Counted from the stretch's first letter, positions 47,013 through 56,551 are shown. The stretch: 64,000 nucleotides of DNA from Opitutaceae bacterium (GCA_028280945.1 JANQKV010000037.1:1-64000); one strand, 5' to 3'. Made by a program: numbers and translations. The notes: generated by a model from the sequence alone, not told the origin.

Positions 47013-50000
47013 GTGTTCGACTCAAAAAATAGGAAAGTGAAGATTCACGCGGAAGATTCTACCTGTTCGATCCACGATGTCTTGAGAAGCATCATCTTGA
47101 TCGGATTGTTTGGCTGGGGGCTGCTCCCGAGCTTGTCAGCATGGGATTCGGACGACTTGGGGCTATGGGCCAACGGGAACGTTGAAATCCACCTTCACCT
47201 CGGCCTGGCGCCCACTTACCCTGATGGACTCAACCCGAGCAGTGCGGCACAGCAAGCCACCGCCGCTTGGAACGAAGTCATGCAGAATGTGACCCTGGTG
47301 CCGATCGTGGAGTCGAACGTGAGTCGGATCACCGACAACGGCCTGAACAACGTAACCTTCGGCACGCAGGTGTTTGGCGAGGAGTTGGGCGAAGGCGTGC
47401 TGGCTGTCACCCTCATCAAGTCGGAGAACCGGGTGCGACTGGAAACCGACGTAGTGGTAAACTCAACCCAGACTTGGAGCAGCTACCGCGGTCCACTGCG
47501 GGAGGGGTCCGATGACATTTTGCGCGTTCTGATTCACGAGTTCGGCCATGTCATGGGGTTGGACCACCCGGACGAGGCTCAACAAACAGTCGAGGCACTG
47601 ATGAACTCATACGTCAGCAACATCGATTCACTCATGACCGACGACCGTGATGGGATTGGAGCTCTGTATGGTTTTACCGCCCTAAACCCCGGTCGGCCGC
47701 CCATCTTGATCAGCGGCGTGTTTGATCGGTCGATCGAACTCGGCCAACCCCTCCACGTCCTGCCCAATGTGGACGGCGCCAGACCCATGGCGTTTCAGTG
47801 GTTTAGGAACGACCAGCCCCTGATTGATCAAACGAGCATTGCCTTGGATATTCCCCAACTCACCCGGAATGACGAGGGGCGTTATTCGGTGGAGATCACA
47901 AACGCAGCCGGCATGACATCGGGTTCATTCGAGCTGTCGGTAACGGACCCAGTGGCACCTATCGTCGTCGGACAGCCGCGACGAACTGAGGGCATATTGG
48001 ATGAGCGCCTTGTCCTCCAATTCACGGTGTATGGCTCGGACCCCAAAACCTACCAATGGTATCTCAACGGTTCTCCCATCGAAGGCGCTTCATCACCTTT
48101 CTATGTGATTTCCGATTTGGATGATTCCGACGCCGGATTTTACCATGTTGAGGTATCCAACATCGCGGGGATGGCTTCGAGTTCGACTCATGAAGTCATC
48201 ATAAAACCATTGCCTGAGCCTCAGTTCTCCGAATGGCCTTTAACGCCACCGGCAATCGTCGCCCTGAATCCCGGAGAAACCTTCGAACTCGGCAGTGGGG
48301 GCGGAGTGGGGAGCACTATTTTCCATCAATGGTATCGCAACGGGGTGCCAGTGGCAGGGGCCAATACCCCATGGTTGCGCATAACCCACTCGGCGGAGTC
48401 TCCCGGTGAATACGTTCTTGTCACCACCAACCCGACGGGCTCCGCAAACAGCCAAGTCTATCGGGTGCAGAACGTCGATGAAGGTGCGCCCGACAATCCT
48501 GTTTTTCCGACCATAGATCCCACCACTCAAAACATTCTGGTGGATGATATCTTCAGGGATGTGCGTGGTGACGTGATTCTGCACAGCCAGCTTTCCAACA
48601 ACATCTGGCTCTGGAACACTCAAGAGGGGCGGTTTACCCGCACCATCCCACTGCCCATGGGGGTTCATCGCGTCAGCTACTTGCACGACTGGGATTGCCT
48701 GTTGTTTCTGCATGACGACGCGCGTATTTCCAAGCTGCCGCTAAATGGGTCCGGCAACGAACTGTCGGAGTTCATCGATGCGCCTTCGTCTGCGGTTGAG
48801 TTTGGCGCAGCCGGCGAGTTTTTGATCGTTCAAAAGTCCACTGGCAGCCATTCTGCCTACTACAGCTATGACTCCATCGGAAATCTGCGGGATTCCGTTT
48901 CATTCATCGAGAGCTCGACCGACATGGTGTGGAACTCAGCCTTCAAACGGCTTCAGTTTTTTGCCGCGGGTTCCAACGCAATCTACACGTTGCCGATTTC
49001 AAATTCGGGTGAAATCGGCACCCAAAACGGGAGGCGTTTTCCGGGATCCGGTCTGGGGATTTCACCATTGGTTCTTTCTCCCGATCAGAGCCTATTGCTC
49101 ACGGGAGGGGGAATCGTTTTGGAGGCTCTCACACTTCGACTAATCCGTAACTTGGGATTTCGGTTTGAATCCGCGATCTGGACTCAGTCCGGGCCGATCA
49201 CCGCCACGACCACGACCCAAGGTGTAGCGATCTCGCTACTGAACCCATCCTCATTTGCAGAAACCAAACGCTTCACCGCCCCGGGACATAGTCCTACTCT
49301 TTTCGGTATTCCTGATGGCCGCATCATGGCAATCACGACCGTGAAGGATCGGCTGGTTTTTTCACTGCTGAGGGAGAATTTGGAACCGGTCTATCAGCTA
49401 AGCCACCGGGGCGTTGATCAGATGGCTACTGAAACAAGCCTAACCAACCTCTCCACCCGAGTATGGATTGATGAGCATCCCAGCCCTCCATTGGTTGCAG
49501 GGTTTGTAGTCGATGGCACCGAACCCATCACTGTGCTGCTTCGAGCAATTGGGCCTGGCCTCGAACCTTTCGGGGTGAACGACGTTCTAAGAGACCCCAC
49601 CATAACCATCTATGATGCTGAAGGATCGGAGGTCGCATACAACGACGATTGGTCAAGCAACGGCTTGACCGACATGGCCCGGTTGTTTGCCCGTCTTGGC
49701 GCCTTTACCTTGGCAGACTTCAGCCGTGATTCGGCTCTGCAGACAACCTTGAAACCTGGCCCCTACACCGCTCATGTGGCTGGAAGATACGGCGGAGCCG
49801 GGAATGCTCTCTTGGAGGTTTATGAAGCCACACCGCTCAAGGTGGACGCGCGTCTCTCAAATCTCTCCACGCGGATGCCAACCGGATCGGGAGAACGAGC
49901 CATGATCTCCGGCTTCGTCATCACTGGAAACCAATCAAGGTCGATCCTGGTTCGGGGGGTAGGGCCCAGTTTGGGCAGTTACGGCGTAGATGATTTCTTG

Positions 50001-50246
50001 GCAAATCCCGCTCTCGAGCTATTCCAATCAGGCAACCTGCTGGGCAGCAATGACAACTGGGCGGGAGCGCAGGAGACGAAGGATGCCGCCAGGCTGGTGG
50101 GAGCGTTTCCCTTGGATTCCGACAATAGCCTCGATGCAGCGATGCTCATAACCCTGACCGCTGGGGTCTACACCACTCAAATTTCGAATGCCGACGGCAA
50201 TGATCTCGGAAGCGCTTTGATGGAAGTCTACCTTATGGAAGACTGA
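47013..50246 (+). CDS. Secreted matrixin-like metalloprotease with Ig-like domains and duplicated C-terminal module
   Basis: 1077 residues from a GTG. A hydrophobic stretch (SIILIGLFGWGLLPSLSAW, residues about 27-45) acts as signal peptide after a longer N-region. The protease domain contains the zinc motif HEFGHVMGLDH (near 175-185), the HExxHxxGxxH of metzincins, with a downstream LMTDDRDGIGALYGF like the Met-turn region. Three Ig-like domains follow (FQWFRNDQPLIDQTS..., YQWYLNGSPIEGASS..., HQWYRNGVPVAGAN...), then a region that may form a propeller. Two tandem C-terminal modules share LSNLSTR...GFV...ILVRGVGPSLGSYGV...NDNWA. Likely an extracellular protein-degrading enzyme; substrate unknown. 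Confidence 0.85.
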   Translation: MFDSKNRKVKIHAEDSTCSIHDVLRSIILIGLFGWGLLPSLSAWDSDDLGLWANGNVEIHLHLGLAPTYPDGLNPSSAAQQATAAWNEVMQNVTLVPIVESNVSRITDNGLNNVTFGTQVFGEELGEGVLAVTLIKSENRVRLETDVVVNSTQTWSSYRGPLREGSDDILRVLIHEFGHVMGLDHPDEAQQTVEALMNSYVSNIDSLMTDDRDGIGALYGFTALNPGRPPILISGVFDRSIELGQPLHVLPNVDGARPMAFQWFRNDQPLIDQTSIALDIPQLTRNDEGRYSVEITNAAGMTSGSFELSVTDPVAPIVVGQPRRTEGILDERLVLQFTVYGSDPKTYQWYLNGSPIEGASSPFYVISDLDDSDAGFYHVEVSNIAGMASSSTHEVIIKPLPEPQFSEWPLTPPAIVALNPGETFELGSGGGVGSTIFHQWYRNGVPVAGANTPWLRITHSAESPGEYVLVTTNPTGSANSQVYRVQNVDEGAPDNPVFPTIDPTTQNILVDDIFRDVRGDVILHSQLSNNIWLWNTQEGRFTRTIPLPMGVHRVSYLHDWDCLLFLHDDARISKLPLNGSGNELSEFIDAPSSAVEFGAAGEFLIVQKSTGSHSAYYSYDSIGNLRDSVSFIESSTDMVWNSAFKRLQFFAAGSNAIYTLPISNSGEIGTQNGRRFPGSGLGISPLVLSPDQSLLLTGGGIVLEALTLRLIRNLGFRFESAIWTQSGPITATTTTQGVAISLLNPSSFAETKRFTAPGHSPTLFGIPDGRIMAITTVKDRLVFSLLRENLEPVYQLSHRGVDQMATETSLTNLSTRVWIDEHPSPPLVAGFVVDGTEPITVLLRAIGPGLEPFGVNDVLRDPTITIYDAEGSEVAYNDDWSSNGLTDMARLFARLGAFTLADFSRDSALQTTLKPGPYTAHVAGRYGGAGNALLEVYEATPLKVDARLSNLSTRMPTGSGERAMISGFVITGNQSRSILVRGVGPSLGSYGVDDFLANPALELFQSGNLLGSNDNWAGAQETKDAARLVGAFPLDSDNSLDAAMLITLTAGVYTTQISNADGNDLGSALMEVYLMED

Positions 50247-50252
50247 TTCATG

Positions 50253-51026
50253 TTACCCGCGCTGAGCAATGGCGGCGACGATTTCCTGGCTGGAGACGAC
50301 CACGCCACCAGGTTTTTCCACGGTAATCACAAAGGCCACGGGTTCACTGACGGCGAGGGCCGCGCGAATGGGCACCACCACTTCACCTTCGCCGGCCGGA
50401 ATATCGAACACCCCGCCGTCCACCGGACGTTCGTCGCGTTCAGGATCGACGATCCAAAGTTGGTATTGCGCAACCGTCGGATCGTTGGCCGGCAGACCTT
50501 CGAAACGCATGTAGCCGGATTGCGAATCATCAGCCCAGACCACATCGCCGGATAGTCCTTCGTAATCGGCAAGCCCGGCGAAGGGAAGTTGGACTGATGA
50601 TGCGGAGGCCAACAGAGCGTTGCGCGCCTGGGCGGGGTCAACCTCGTCGGGAGCACTCGGTTCGCTGGTGTAGAGTAGAATTCCAAAACAGGCCGCCGCG
50701 GCCCACCCCAACGCGGGATGTTTCCAGAACGAAATGATGTCGGCATTAGATTCAACCGACTCGGCTGGTGGAACCGTCTCCGACGCAGGCATGAAGGCCT
50801 TGGTTTCCTGCTCAAGTTTTGCGACCAGCCGGGCCGGGGGCCGGGCGGTAGCTTCCGGCAAGGTGGACTCCAGCCCGGCCACGAGCAAGTCGAGCCCGGT
50901 GTCGGGTTGGAACCCATGGTCGTCCACGAGCTGCTGCCATTCAGCCCGCTCTTCGGGCGACAGGTCACCCAGGGCGCGCGCAGCGTCCAACTCGTCAAAG
51001 CGGGAGGCAAGGTCCGAGGGTTTCAT
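50253..51026 (-). CDS. Anti-sigma factor, RskA type
   Basis: 257 residues. The N-terminal anti-sigma region reads DELDAARALGDLSPEERAEWQQLV, like RskA/RsiX proteins but without a zinc HxxxCxxC motif. There is one transmembrane segment (HPALGWAAAACFGILLYTS, about residues 103-121). The extracytoplasmic domain ends YQLWIVDPERDERPVDGGVFDIPAGEGEVVV...VAFVITVEKPGGVVVSSQEIVAAI, the anti-sigma-K C-terminal fold. The ATG overlaps the sigma gene stop by 4 bp, the standard coupling. It should hold the sigma factor inactive at the membrane until proteolysis. Confidence 0.9.
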   Translation of the reverse strand: MKPSDLASRFDELDAARALGDLSPEERAEWQQLVDDHGFQPDTGLDLLVAGLESTLPEATARPPARLVAKLEQETKAFMPASETVPPAESVESNADIISFWKHPALGWAAAACFGILLYTSEPSAPDEVDPAQARNALLASASSVQLPFAGLADYEGLSGDVVWADDSQSGYMRFEGLPANDPTVAQYQLWIVDPERDERPVDGGVFDIPAGEGEVVVPIRAALAVSEPVAFVITVEKPGGVVVSSQEIVAAIAQRG

Positions 51027-51595
51027 GGTGAGGCGGGGGTGGGTTGGTCAGCGCGCATGAGGGCACGCATTTCGATGAGACCACGGCGCAGGCGCGTTTT
51101 CACGGTGCCCAGCGGCAAGCCGGTGCGGTCGGCTATTTCGTGGTGAGTGAGTCCATCGGCAAAGTGCAGATTAAAGAGGTCGCGGATCTCGGTGGGAAGC
51201 TGCTTGAGCGCAGCGTGAAGGTTTTCGCTGTCAACACTGCGGCGGTGCGGGTCGGCCGCAGTGAGTTTTTGATCAAAATCTTCCGGCAGGGGTTCGGCTT
51301 GGGGACGACGGCCTTTGCGGCGCAACCAGTCGATGCTGCGACGGCGGGCAATGAGTCCGATGAACGTCGCCGCCGAGGCACGTGAACGATCGAAGCGGTC
51401 GGCTTTTTGCCAAAGTTCGGTAAAGGCTTCCTGCACGACGTCTTCGGCTTCTGAATCGGGCTGCACGTAGCGGCGCGTGATGTTCCAGACTAAGTTTCCA
51501 AATAGAGCGATGCAGTCATTCATCGCCCGCGGTTCGCGACGAGCGACTCGCGGAAGAATATCATCAGCGGCAGGATCTGGTCCCGATTGGGCCAT
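51023..51595 (-). CDS. ECF RNA polymerase sigma factor (SigK-like)
   Basis: 190 residues. Region 2: MNDCIALFGNLVWNITRRYVQPDSEAEDVVQEAFTELWQKADRFD, with RSRASAATFIGLIARRRSIDWLRRKGRR (region 2.3-2.4, -10 recognition). Region 4: LPTEIRDLFNLHFADGLTHHEIADRTGLPLGTVKTRLRRGLIEMRALM (helix-turn-helix, -35 recognition). It is translated together with the anti-sigma gene and lies next to a fasciclin gene on the same strand, an arrangement like mycobacterial sigK-rskA with mpt70/83. Confidence 0.93.
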   Translation of the reverse strand: MAQSGPDPAADDILPRVARREPRAMNDCIALFGNLVWNITRRYVQPDSEAEDVVQEAFTELWQKADRFDRSRASAATFIGLIARRRSIDWLRRKGRRPQAEPLPEDFDQKLTAADPHRRSVDSENLHAALKQLPTEIRDLFNLHFADGLTHHEIADRTGLPLGTVKTRLRRGLIEMRALMRADQPTPASP

Positions 51596-51636
51596 CTCTC
51601 AGGGGAAATGACTTTTCTTCCGCGAGACAACTCAGG

Positions 51637-52410
51637 TCAGCTGTTTTCCATCATGGAGTCGAAGGCGCGGCGCAGGGTCCAAGCGTTGTCGGTCGAGCTG
51701 CTGCTATGGCGCACGTCATTGAGGGCCGTCTTCAGCATGCGGACCTGGCCTTCGCTGACGGTGCCTTCGGGCATGAGGAGCAGGGCTTCAGCCGCGAGCT
51801 CATAGACCGCCGCGCAGGCGGCATGGTTGCCGTGGTTGTAGAGCGGAGCGCCCTTGTCGATGGCCATGCTCAACAAGGTGGAGGCCTCCTTCGACAGGGA
51901 GTGGCTCGCGGTCACGCTGGGCGGCAACAAAACCGCGTCGATGACATGGATGATACCGTTGGATGTTTTGATGTCGGTCTTGATGACCTTCGAGTCGTTG
52001 AGAAAGAGATCACCACCGCGGAGGTTGAGATCGATGGTTTTGCCGTTGAGGGCTTCGGCTTCGTCGAGCGTGACGGCTGTTTCGGCCGGAACCTCTGCGG
52101 CAACCACGTGGTAGGTAAGAATATCGACGAGTTGGTCGCGATTTTCCGGCTTCAGCAGCGACTCGACCGTGCCGGCCGGAAGCTTGGCAAACGCCTCGTC
52201 GGTGGGGGCAAAGACGGTGAAGGGACCGTCGCCTTTGAGGGCGCCGACCAAGTCGGCGGCACCGAGGGCGGCAGCCAGGGTTTGGAACTGACCGGCGGCA
52301 ACGGCGGTGTCGACGATGTCTTTCTTGGCTTTGGCGCCATGATGGCCGGCAACCGCGAGGGAAAGGGAAGCCAGCATGGCACCGGCGAGGAGAACGGGTT
52401 TCAGTTTCAT
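51637..52410 (-). CDS. Secreted fasciclin-domain protein
   Basis: 257 residues. Signal peptide MKLKPVLLAGAMLASLSLAVAGHH. The fasciclin (FAS1) domain spans about residues 30-165: DIVDTAVAAGQFQTLAAALGAADLVGALKGDGPFTVFAPTDEAFAKLPAGTVESLLKPENRDQLVDILTYHVV (H1 region) and NGIIHVIDAVLLPP (H2 region). The last 90 residues are helical and unassigned (SKEASTLLSMAIDKGAPLYNHGNHAAC). Location upstream of the sigma/anti-sigma pair on the same strand suggests it is a target of that sigma factor, by analogy with Mpt70; this is inference. Confidence 0.92.
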   Translation of the reverse strand: MKLKPVLLAGAMLASLSLAVAGHHGAKAKKDIVDTAVAAGQFQTLAAALGAADLVGALKGDGPFTVFAPTDEAFAKLPAGTVESLLKPENRDQLVDILTYHVVAAEVPAETAVTLDEAEALNGKTIDLNLRGGDLFLNDSKVIKTDIKTSNGIIHVIDAVLLPPSVTASHSLSKEASTLLSMAIDKGAPLYNHGNHAACAAVYELAAEALLLMPEGTVSEGQVRMLKTALNDVRHSSSSTDNAWTLRRAFDSMMENS

Positions 52411-52521
52411 GATGAAAGGATGACGAAGGGAGTGAAGTCGGCTTGGTGGCAGGTCACCACAAGTTCCAACAACCCGGTTTTCGCCCGCGCCGCGTTTTTG
52501 GATTCAACAACCCAAAAAATC

Positions 52522-55500
52522 TCAGCCGAGTCGGGATTTCAGCCTTTCGCCCGCCAGAGCTCGGCGGGCCCGATTCATCGCCGCCTTCACTTGTTCCACC
52601 TTCAGGGGCTTGGAAATGTAGTCGTTCATGCCGGCGACAAGGCACCGCTGCCGGTCGCCTTCCATGGCATTGGCCGTCACCGCGATGATCCATGGGGCAT
52701 CCTTGACCGGATAATTGCGCCGCACTTCACGGGCGGCTTCAAGGCCATCCATGACCGGCATCTGCACGTCCATCAATATGACATCGGGCAGTTCCTCCCG
52801 CAGCGCCGGCAGGACCTGGGAACCATCCGAAACCATGCGGAAGTCCTGTTTGAGCACCCCGAGCATCTGCGAAAAGATGCGTTGGTTCACACGATTGTCC
52901 TCCGCCACCAAGACCTTCAGAGGGCGATCAATGGAGGCCGGAAAGGGTGAGGTGGTGGTAATTCCTCCACCGGCTCGCTCGGCATCTCCCGCTGACAAAC
53001 GCAACACCGATTCAAGGACGTTGCGCAACGCGAAGGACCGGACCGGTTTGCGCAGGGTTGCCGCGATGCGTGGGTCGCTGCCCTTGCGTGGAGCCTGGTT
53101 GGCTGGATTCAGGAGAATGAGTTTCGCGGCCCGGGTGGCAGCGACATCTTGTAGTTGTTTTGTAACTACAGGTGTGGGCCGGTCCGTCCAGCGGTGGTCG
53201 AGCAACACCGCCGTGAATCCTTCCGGCTGACCCGAGATCCGCCGCCAGGCGTCCTGCTCATGAATCGTGGTGGGCTCATATCCCAACAATGCCACCTGCT
53301 TGGAAAGCACCTCCCCCAGCGTGCGATTACGAGCAAGGATAAGGATGCGGCTATTCGCGGCAGGGGAGGTCGCCTCCGGCAGTTCCGAGGCGGCGACTTC
53401 AAACCGGATGCTGAACCGAAACGTGGTGCCCCGACCCACTTCGCTGGTGCATTCCATTTCTCCGCCCATCATCTCCACCAACCGCTTGGTGATGGCCAAT
53501 CCCAGGCCGGTGCCGCCAAAGCGCCGGGTAATGGAGGCGTCCGCCTGGGTGAACGAATCGAACAACCGATCAATATCTCCCGGAGCAATACCGATGCCGG
53601 TATCGGTGACCTCGAACCGAACAACCAGGGATCCTTCCTTCAACGAACCACCCGCGAGCTCGGCTCGCAGGATGACTTCGCCCTGCTCAGTAAACTTCAC
53701 TCCGTTGGAGAGCAGGTTGATCAGCACTTGCCGAAGCCGGGTTGAGTCACCCATCACAAACGACGGCACCTGCGGGTCATAATCCAGCAGCAGCTCCAGG
53801 TCCTTTTCCGCCGCCCGCATCGTGTTGAGTTCCAAGGCACTTTCGAGGCAGTCAGTCAGTCTGAATGGGGCATGCTCGAGGTCGAGCTGACCCGCCTCCA
53901 CCTTGCTGAAATCGAGGATATCATTGATGATCGCCACCAAGTCCCCCCCGCTGCGGGCGATGGTTTCGGCGCAATCCTTTTGTTCTTCCGTGAGCTCGGT
54001 CTCCAGCAGCAGGGAGGCCATGCCGATGACACCATTCATCGGGGTGCGGATTTCATGGCTCATCATCGCGAGAAATTGGCTCTTCGCCAAACTCGCCTGC
54101 TCGGCCTGCTCCTTTGATAGCAGCAAGTCGTGGGCTTGTTGCTTGAGGGTCGAAATGTCGACCATGGCGATTACATCCTGGCGAGCTCCAGTGGCCGGAT
54201 TATCAAAACGGCGCAAAAGATATTCCACCCAAACCGTGCGCCCGTCCGGATGCACAAAACGCAACTCGTCTTTGGCGATGGTGGCTTCTCCACTATTGAT
54301 CGAGACCACCATCGCCTCCCAGTTGGGAACGTCGTCGGGATGAATCGCTGTCCGAAAACGGGTTGGGTTGTTGCCATGTTCAGCCGGAATGCTGGTCAAC
54401 CGCGTGTAAGCCGGGTTCACCAATACTTCCGCCTCCTCGTCATACTCCTGCAACCGAAGACCCACGGGTGAAGCCTCGAACACCGATCGAATTCGAGCCT
54501 CCTGCACCGCAAGGTCATCCACCGCGCGCTGGGCCGCCCGCCAGGCCCGCAGCCGACTATCGGTGAGACGAAGCGTTAAAAGCACTGCGCCCAAGGAACC
54601 CAGCACTCCCCCGCCCAAGGTGAACCAGGCAAAACGATGCGCCGGATCCCGCACAAGCTCCGGCCGGGGGAACGTGCGCACAGTCCAGGTCTGGCCAAAT
54701 ACACCCACCTCCTCGGAACCAATGAATTTCCGGTCCGGATCATGCCCTTCGCTGTTCCACAGCAGCCTGCCGTCATCGGCGGCGGCGCCTTCGTGCACCG
54801 TGAAACTGATTTCCCTCAGGTATTGCTCCTCGATCGGCGCAACCAGTGCGTCGACGCGCACGGCTGCGTAGACCCAACCCAGCAAGTTGGCTTCCCGCTC
54901 CGCCGGAGTGGAGATCGGCGCCCCCTTGGTGAACGTGGGGTAAAAGAGCAGGAATCCGGGAGTTACTGTTTCGCCAACGATGACCCGGATTCGACGCGAC
55001 ATCGAAACTCGGTGTTCGCGCATCGCGATCTCCGCGGCCGTGCGCCGGGTCACGCCATTGGCAATGTCGATGCCCAGCGCACCCGCGTTATCGGCAAAAG
55101 GTTCGATGAACGCGACCAGGTAGAGCGGGTCGTGTTCACCCGCCCGTTCTGCGACATATTCAGGCAAACCATTCGCCCGCACGCGGGCTTCAAATGCACC
55201 CACATCCGCGCGACGAACCCGCTCGATGTAACCCAAGCCAACCGTGCCACTGTCCGAGGAAAGCCCTGCGGCAGCGAGGAAGTCCACCCACATCCCCCGG
55301 TCCATGCCGCGAGCCTCCGATACCATGATCGCGCCGGTTTGAAGCGCACGGGCCGTGCTGCGCAACCGCTCGTCAAACCCCGTGCTCAACTGATCGGTCA
55401 GATTCTGAAACCGGGCCTGGTCAGCCGCCTGGGCCGCCCGCTTGGTCGAGACAAACGAGACACCGGTTAAGGTGAGTGCGACCACCCCCACGACCAATGC

Positions 55501-55557
55501 CAACCAAGACAGCCCTCTGCGGGGGCGACCTTCGTTGAATATCGGATCAGAAACCAT
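52522..55557 (-). CDS. CHASE-domain hybrid sensor histidine kinase with two receiver-like domains
   Basis: 1011 residues from the ATG at 55557 (MVSDPIFNEGRPRRGLSWLALVVG); the track ORF starts 19 codons earlier. Order: TM1 (WLALVVGVVALTLTGVSFV), a periplasmic CHASE domain (LGYIERVRRADVGAFEARVRANG), TM2 (FAWFTLGGGVLGSLGAVLLTL), a PAS domain (VFEASPVGLRLQEYD...), HisKA with MMSHEIRTPMNGVIGMASLL, HATPase with NLLSNGVKFTEQGE, DTGIGIAPGD and GGTGLGLAITKRLVEMMGG, a first receiver-like domain that appears degenerate (ILILARNRTLG...VLLDHRW), and a canonical receiver (VLVAEDNRVNQRI, ILMDVQMPVMDGLEAA, ITANAMEG-type VTANAMEG, ISKPLK). The signal is unknown. A palindrome (53150-53170) is translated within the first receiver-like domain. 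Confidence 0.92.
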   Translation of the reverse strand: MVSDPIFNEGRPRRGLSWLALVVGVVALTLTGVSFVSTKRAAQAADQARFQNLTDQLSTGFDERLRSTARALQTGAIMVSEARGMDRGMWVDFLAAAGLSSDSGTVGLGYIERVRRADVGAFEARVRANGLPEYVAERAGEHDPLYLVAFIEPFADNAGALGIDIANGVTRRTAAEIAMREHRVSMSRRIRVIVGETVTPGFLLFYPTFTKGAPISTPAEREANLLGWVYAAVRVDALVAPIEEQYLREISFTVHEGAAADDGRLLWNSEGHDPDRKFIGSEEVGVFGQTWTVRTFPRPELVRDPAHRFAWFTLGGGVLGSLGAVLLTLRLTDSRLRAWRAAQRAVDDLAVQEARIRSVFEASPVGLRLQEYDEEAEVLVNPAYTRLTSIPAEHGNNPTRFRTAIHPDDVPNWEAMVVSINSGEATIAKDELRFVHPDGRTVWVEYLLRRFDNPATGARQDVIAMVDISTLKQQAHDLLLSKEQAEQASLAKSQFLAMMSHEIRTPMNGVIGMASLLLETELTEEQKDCAETIARSGGDLVAIINDILDFSKVEAGQLDLEHAPFRLTDCLESALELNTMRAAEKDLELLLDYDPQVPSFVMGDSTRLRQVLINLLSNGVKFTEQGEVILRAELAGGSLKEGSLVVRFEVTDTGIGIAPGDIDRLFDSFTQADASITRRFGGTGLGLAITKRLVEMMGGEMECTSEVGRGTTFRFSIRFEVAASELPEATSPAANSRILILARNRTLGEVLSKQVALLGYEPTTIHEQDAWRRISGQPEGFTAVLLDHRWTDRPTPVVTKQLQDVAATRAAKLILLNPANQAPRKGSDPRIAATLRKPVRSFALRNVLESVLRLSAGDAERAGGGITTTSPFPASIDRPLKVLVAEDNRVNQRIFSQMLGVLKQDFRMVSDGSQVLPALREELPDVILMDVQMPVMDGLEAAREVRRNYPVKDAPWIIAVTANAMEGDRQRCLVAGMNDYISKPLKVEQVKAAMNRARRALAGERLKSRLG
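53150..53170. repeat. In-frame palindrome within the histidine kinase gene
   Basis: tgtagtt-gttttgt-aactaca: 7-bp perfect arms and a 7-nt spacer, AT-rich in a GC-rich gene. It is translated on the minus strand as part of PVVTKQLQDV, in the degenerate receiver-like domain. Confidence 0.5.
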
Positions 55558-55672
55558 GGGGGGAAACTTTGGAGGCAATGCCCACCAAGCTGGGAACATC
55601 AGGTTCCAAGGCAATTCTCATGAAATGGAATTGCATTTGAATGCACCGCAGAAACCGGGATCCAGCCAACGC

Positions 55673-56551
55673 CTAAAAATACCGCGCACTGCGTCCGAAG
55701 TAGTTCAGCGACCAAGCCTCTTTCCACACCCGGTAGCGACCCTCGGAGGTCATTTTGCCATACTCTTCCCGCTCATGATGCGGAAACAAGAAGCCCAACT
55801 CGGTGTTTACCTGCTCGAGGGCGTGTTGCTGGGCGTTGAGATCGGCAAGCGGCTCAATTTCCCAAGTTCTGAGGGCCTCCGACTCAAGCGCGAGGCGCGC
55901 CTCGTGCCGCCGCAGCAAGGAGCTTAGGGACCGACGCCACGGGTTCCGATCCACCAGCCAATTTTCGGGGTAGAACCCCGCGAAGGGCAGGTAGAGATTG
56001 TCAGTCACGTAACGAGTGCCGTCTTCGGTCTGCGACAGGAAACTCGCACACATCACGATGTTTCCCCCTGGTTGCGGCAGGAAAAGGATCTGCACCCGCA
56101 CATTGCCTTCCAATCTTTCGTAGACCGACATGCGCAAATAGATGCTGGGAGCGATCTCAGCGCGAAGTGACTGCACGGACTTGAAGCCGGTTTGGCGCAG
56201 CCAATCACGCTCCTTGAGCAGGCGGGGTTGGGTGGGCCACTCGTCGCCGCTGGAATTCACCGCAAATCGCGGAAAGAGCGGGATTGGGCTCAGGCTCACC
56301 GCCTTGATCTCCAGCCAGCGGTAAACGGTTTCGATCAGCGAGTATCCCAAAAGAAACACTGCTGAAAGCACCCAGTAAGGTCGATCGCTCCAGCCAAAAT
56401 CCAAAGTGATTTTGGCGAGCCCGAAGCCAAAGATAAGCCATCGCAGCCATCGATTGAAGATCGCCAAAACCGGCGATGCCCGGCGCTGATTGACCTGATA
56501 AAGGATCAACGAGACGACCATGGCGGCAACAAGTGGATAAATGGGATCCAT
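55673..56551 (-). CDS. Membrane protein, uncharacterised
   Basis: 292 residues. Three hydrophobic segments occur in the first third (YPLVAAMVVSLILYQV, WLIFGFGLAKITLDFGW, YWVLSAVFLLGYSLIETVYRWLEI). The remaining two thirds are soluble: ERDWLRQTGFKSVQSLRAEIAPSIYLRMSVYERLEGNVRVQILFLPQPGGNIVMCASFLSQTEDGTRYVTDN and a charged helical end. The pattern is reminiscent of proteins with a membrane anchor and a cytoplasmic sensor-like half, but I know no family. It is 82 bp upstream of dnaN's end and on the same strand, so it may be cotranscribed downstream of dnaN. Confidence 0.75.
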   Translation of the reverse strand: MDPIYPLVAAMVVSLILYQVNQRRASPVLAIFNRWLRWLIFGFGLAKITLDFGWSDRPYWVLSAVFLLGYSLIETVYRWLEIKAVSLSPIPLFPRFAVNSSGDEWPTQPRLLKERDWLRQTGFKSVQSLRAEIAPSIYLRMSVYERLEGNVRVQILFLPQPGGNIVMCASFLSQTEDGTRYVTDNLYLPFAGFYPENWLVDRNPWRRSLSSLLRRHEARLALESEALRTWEIEPLADLNAQQHALEQVNTELGFLFPHHEREEYGKMTSEGRYRVWKEAWSLNYFGRSARYF

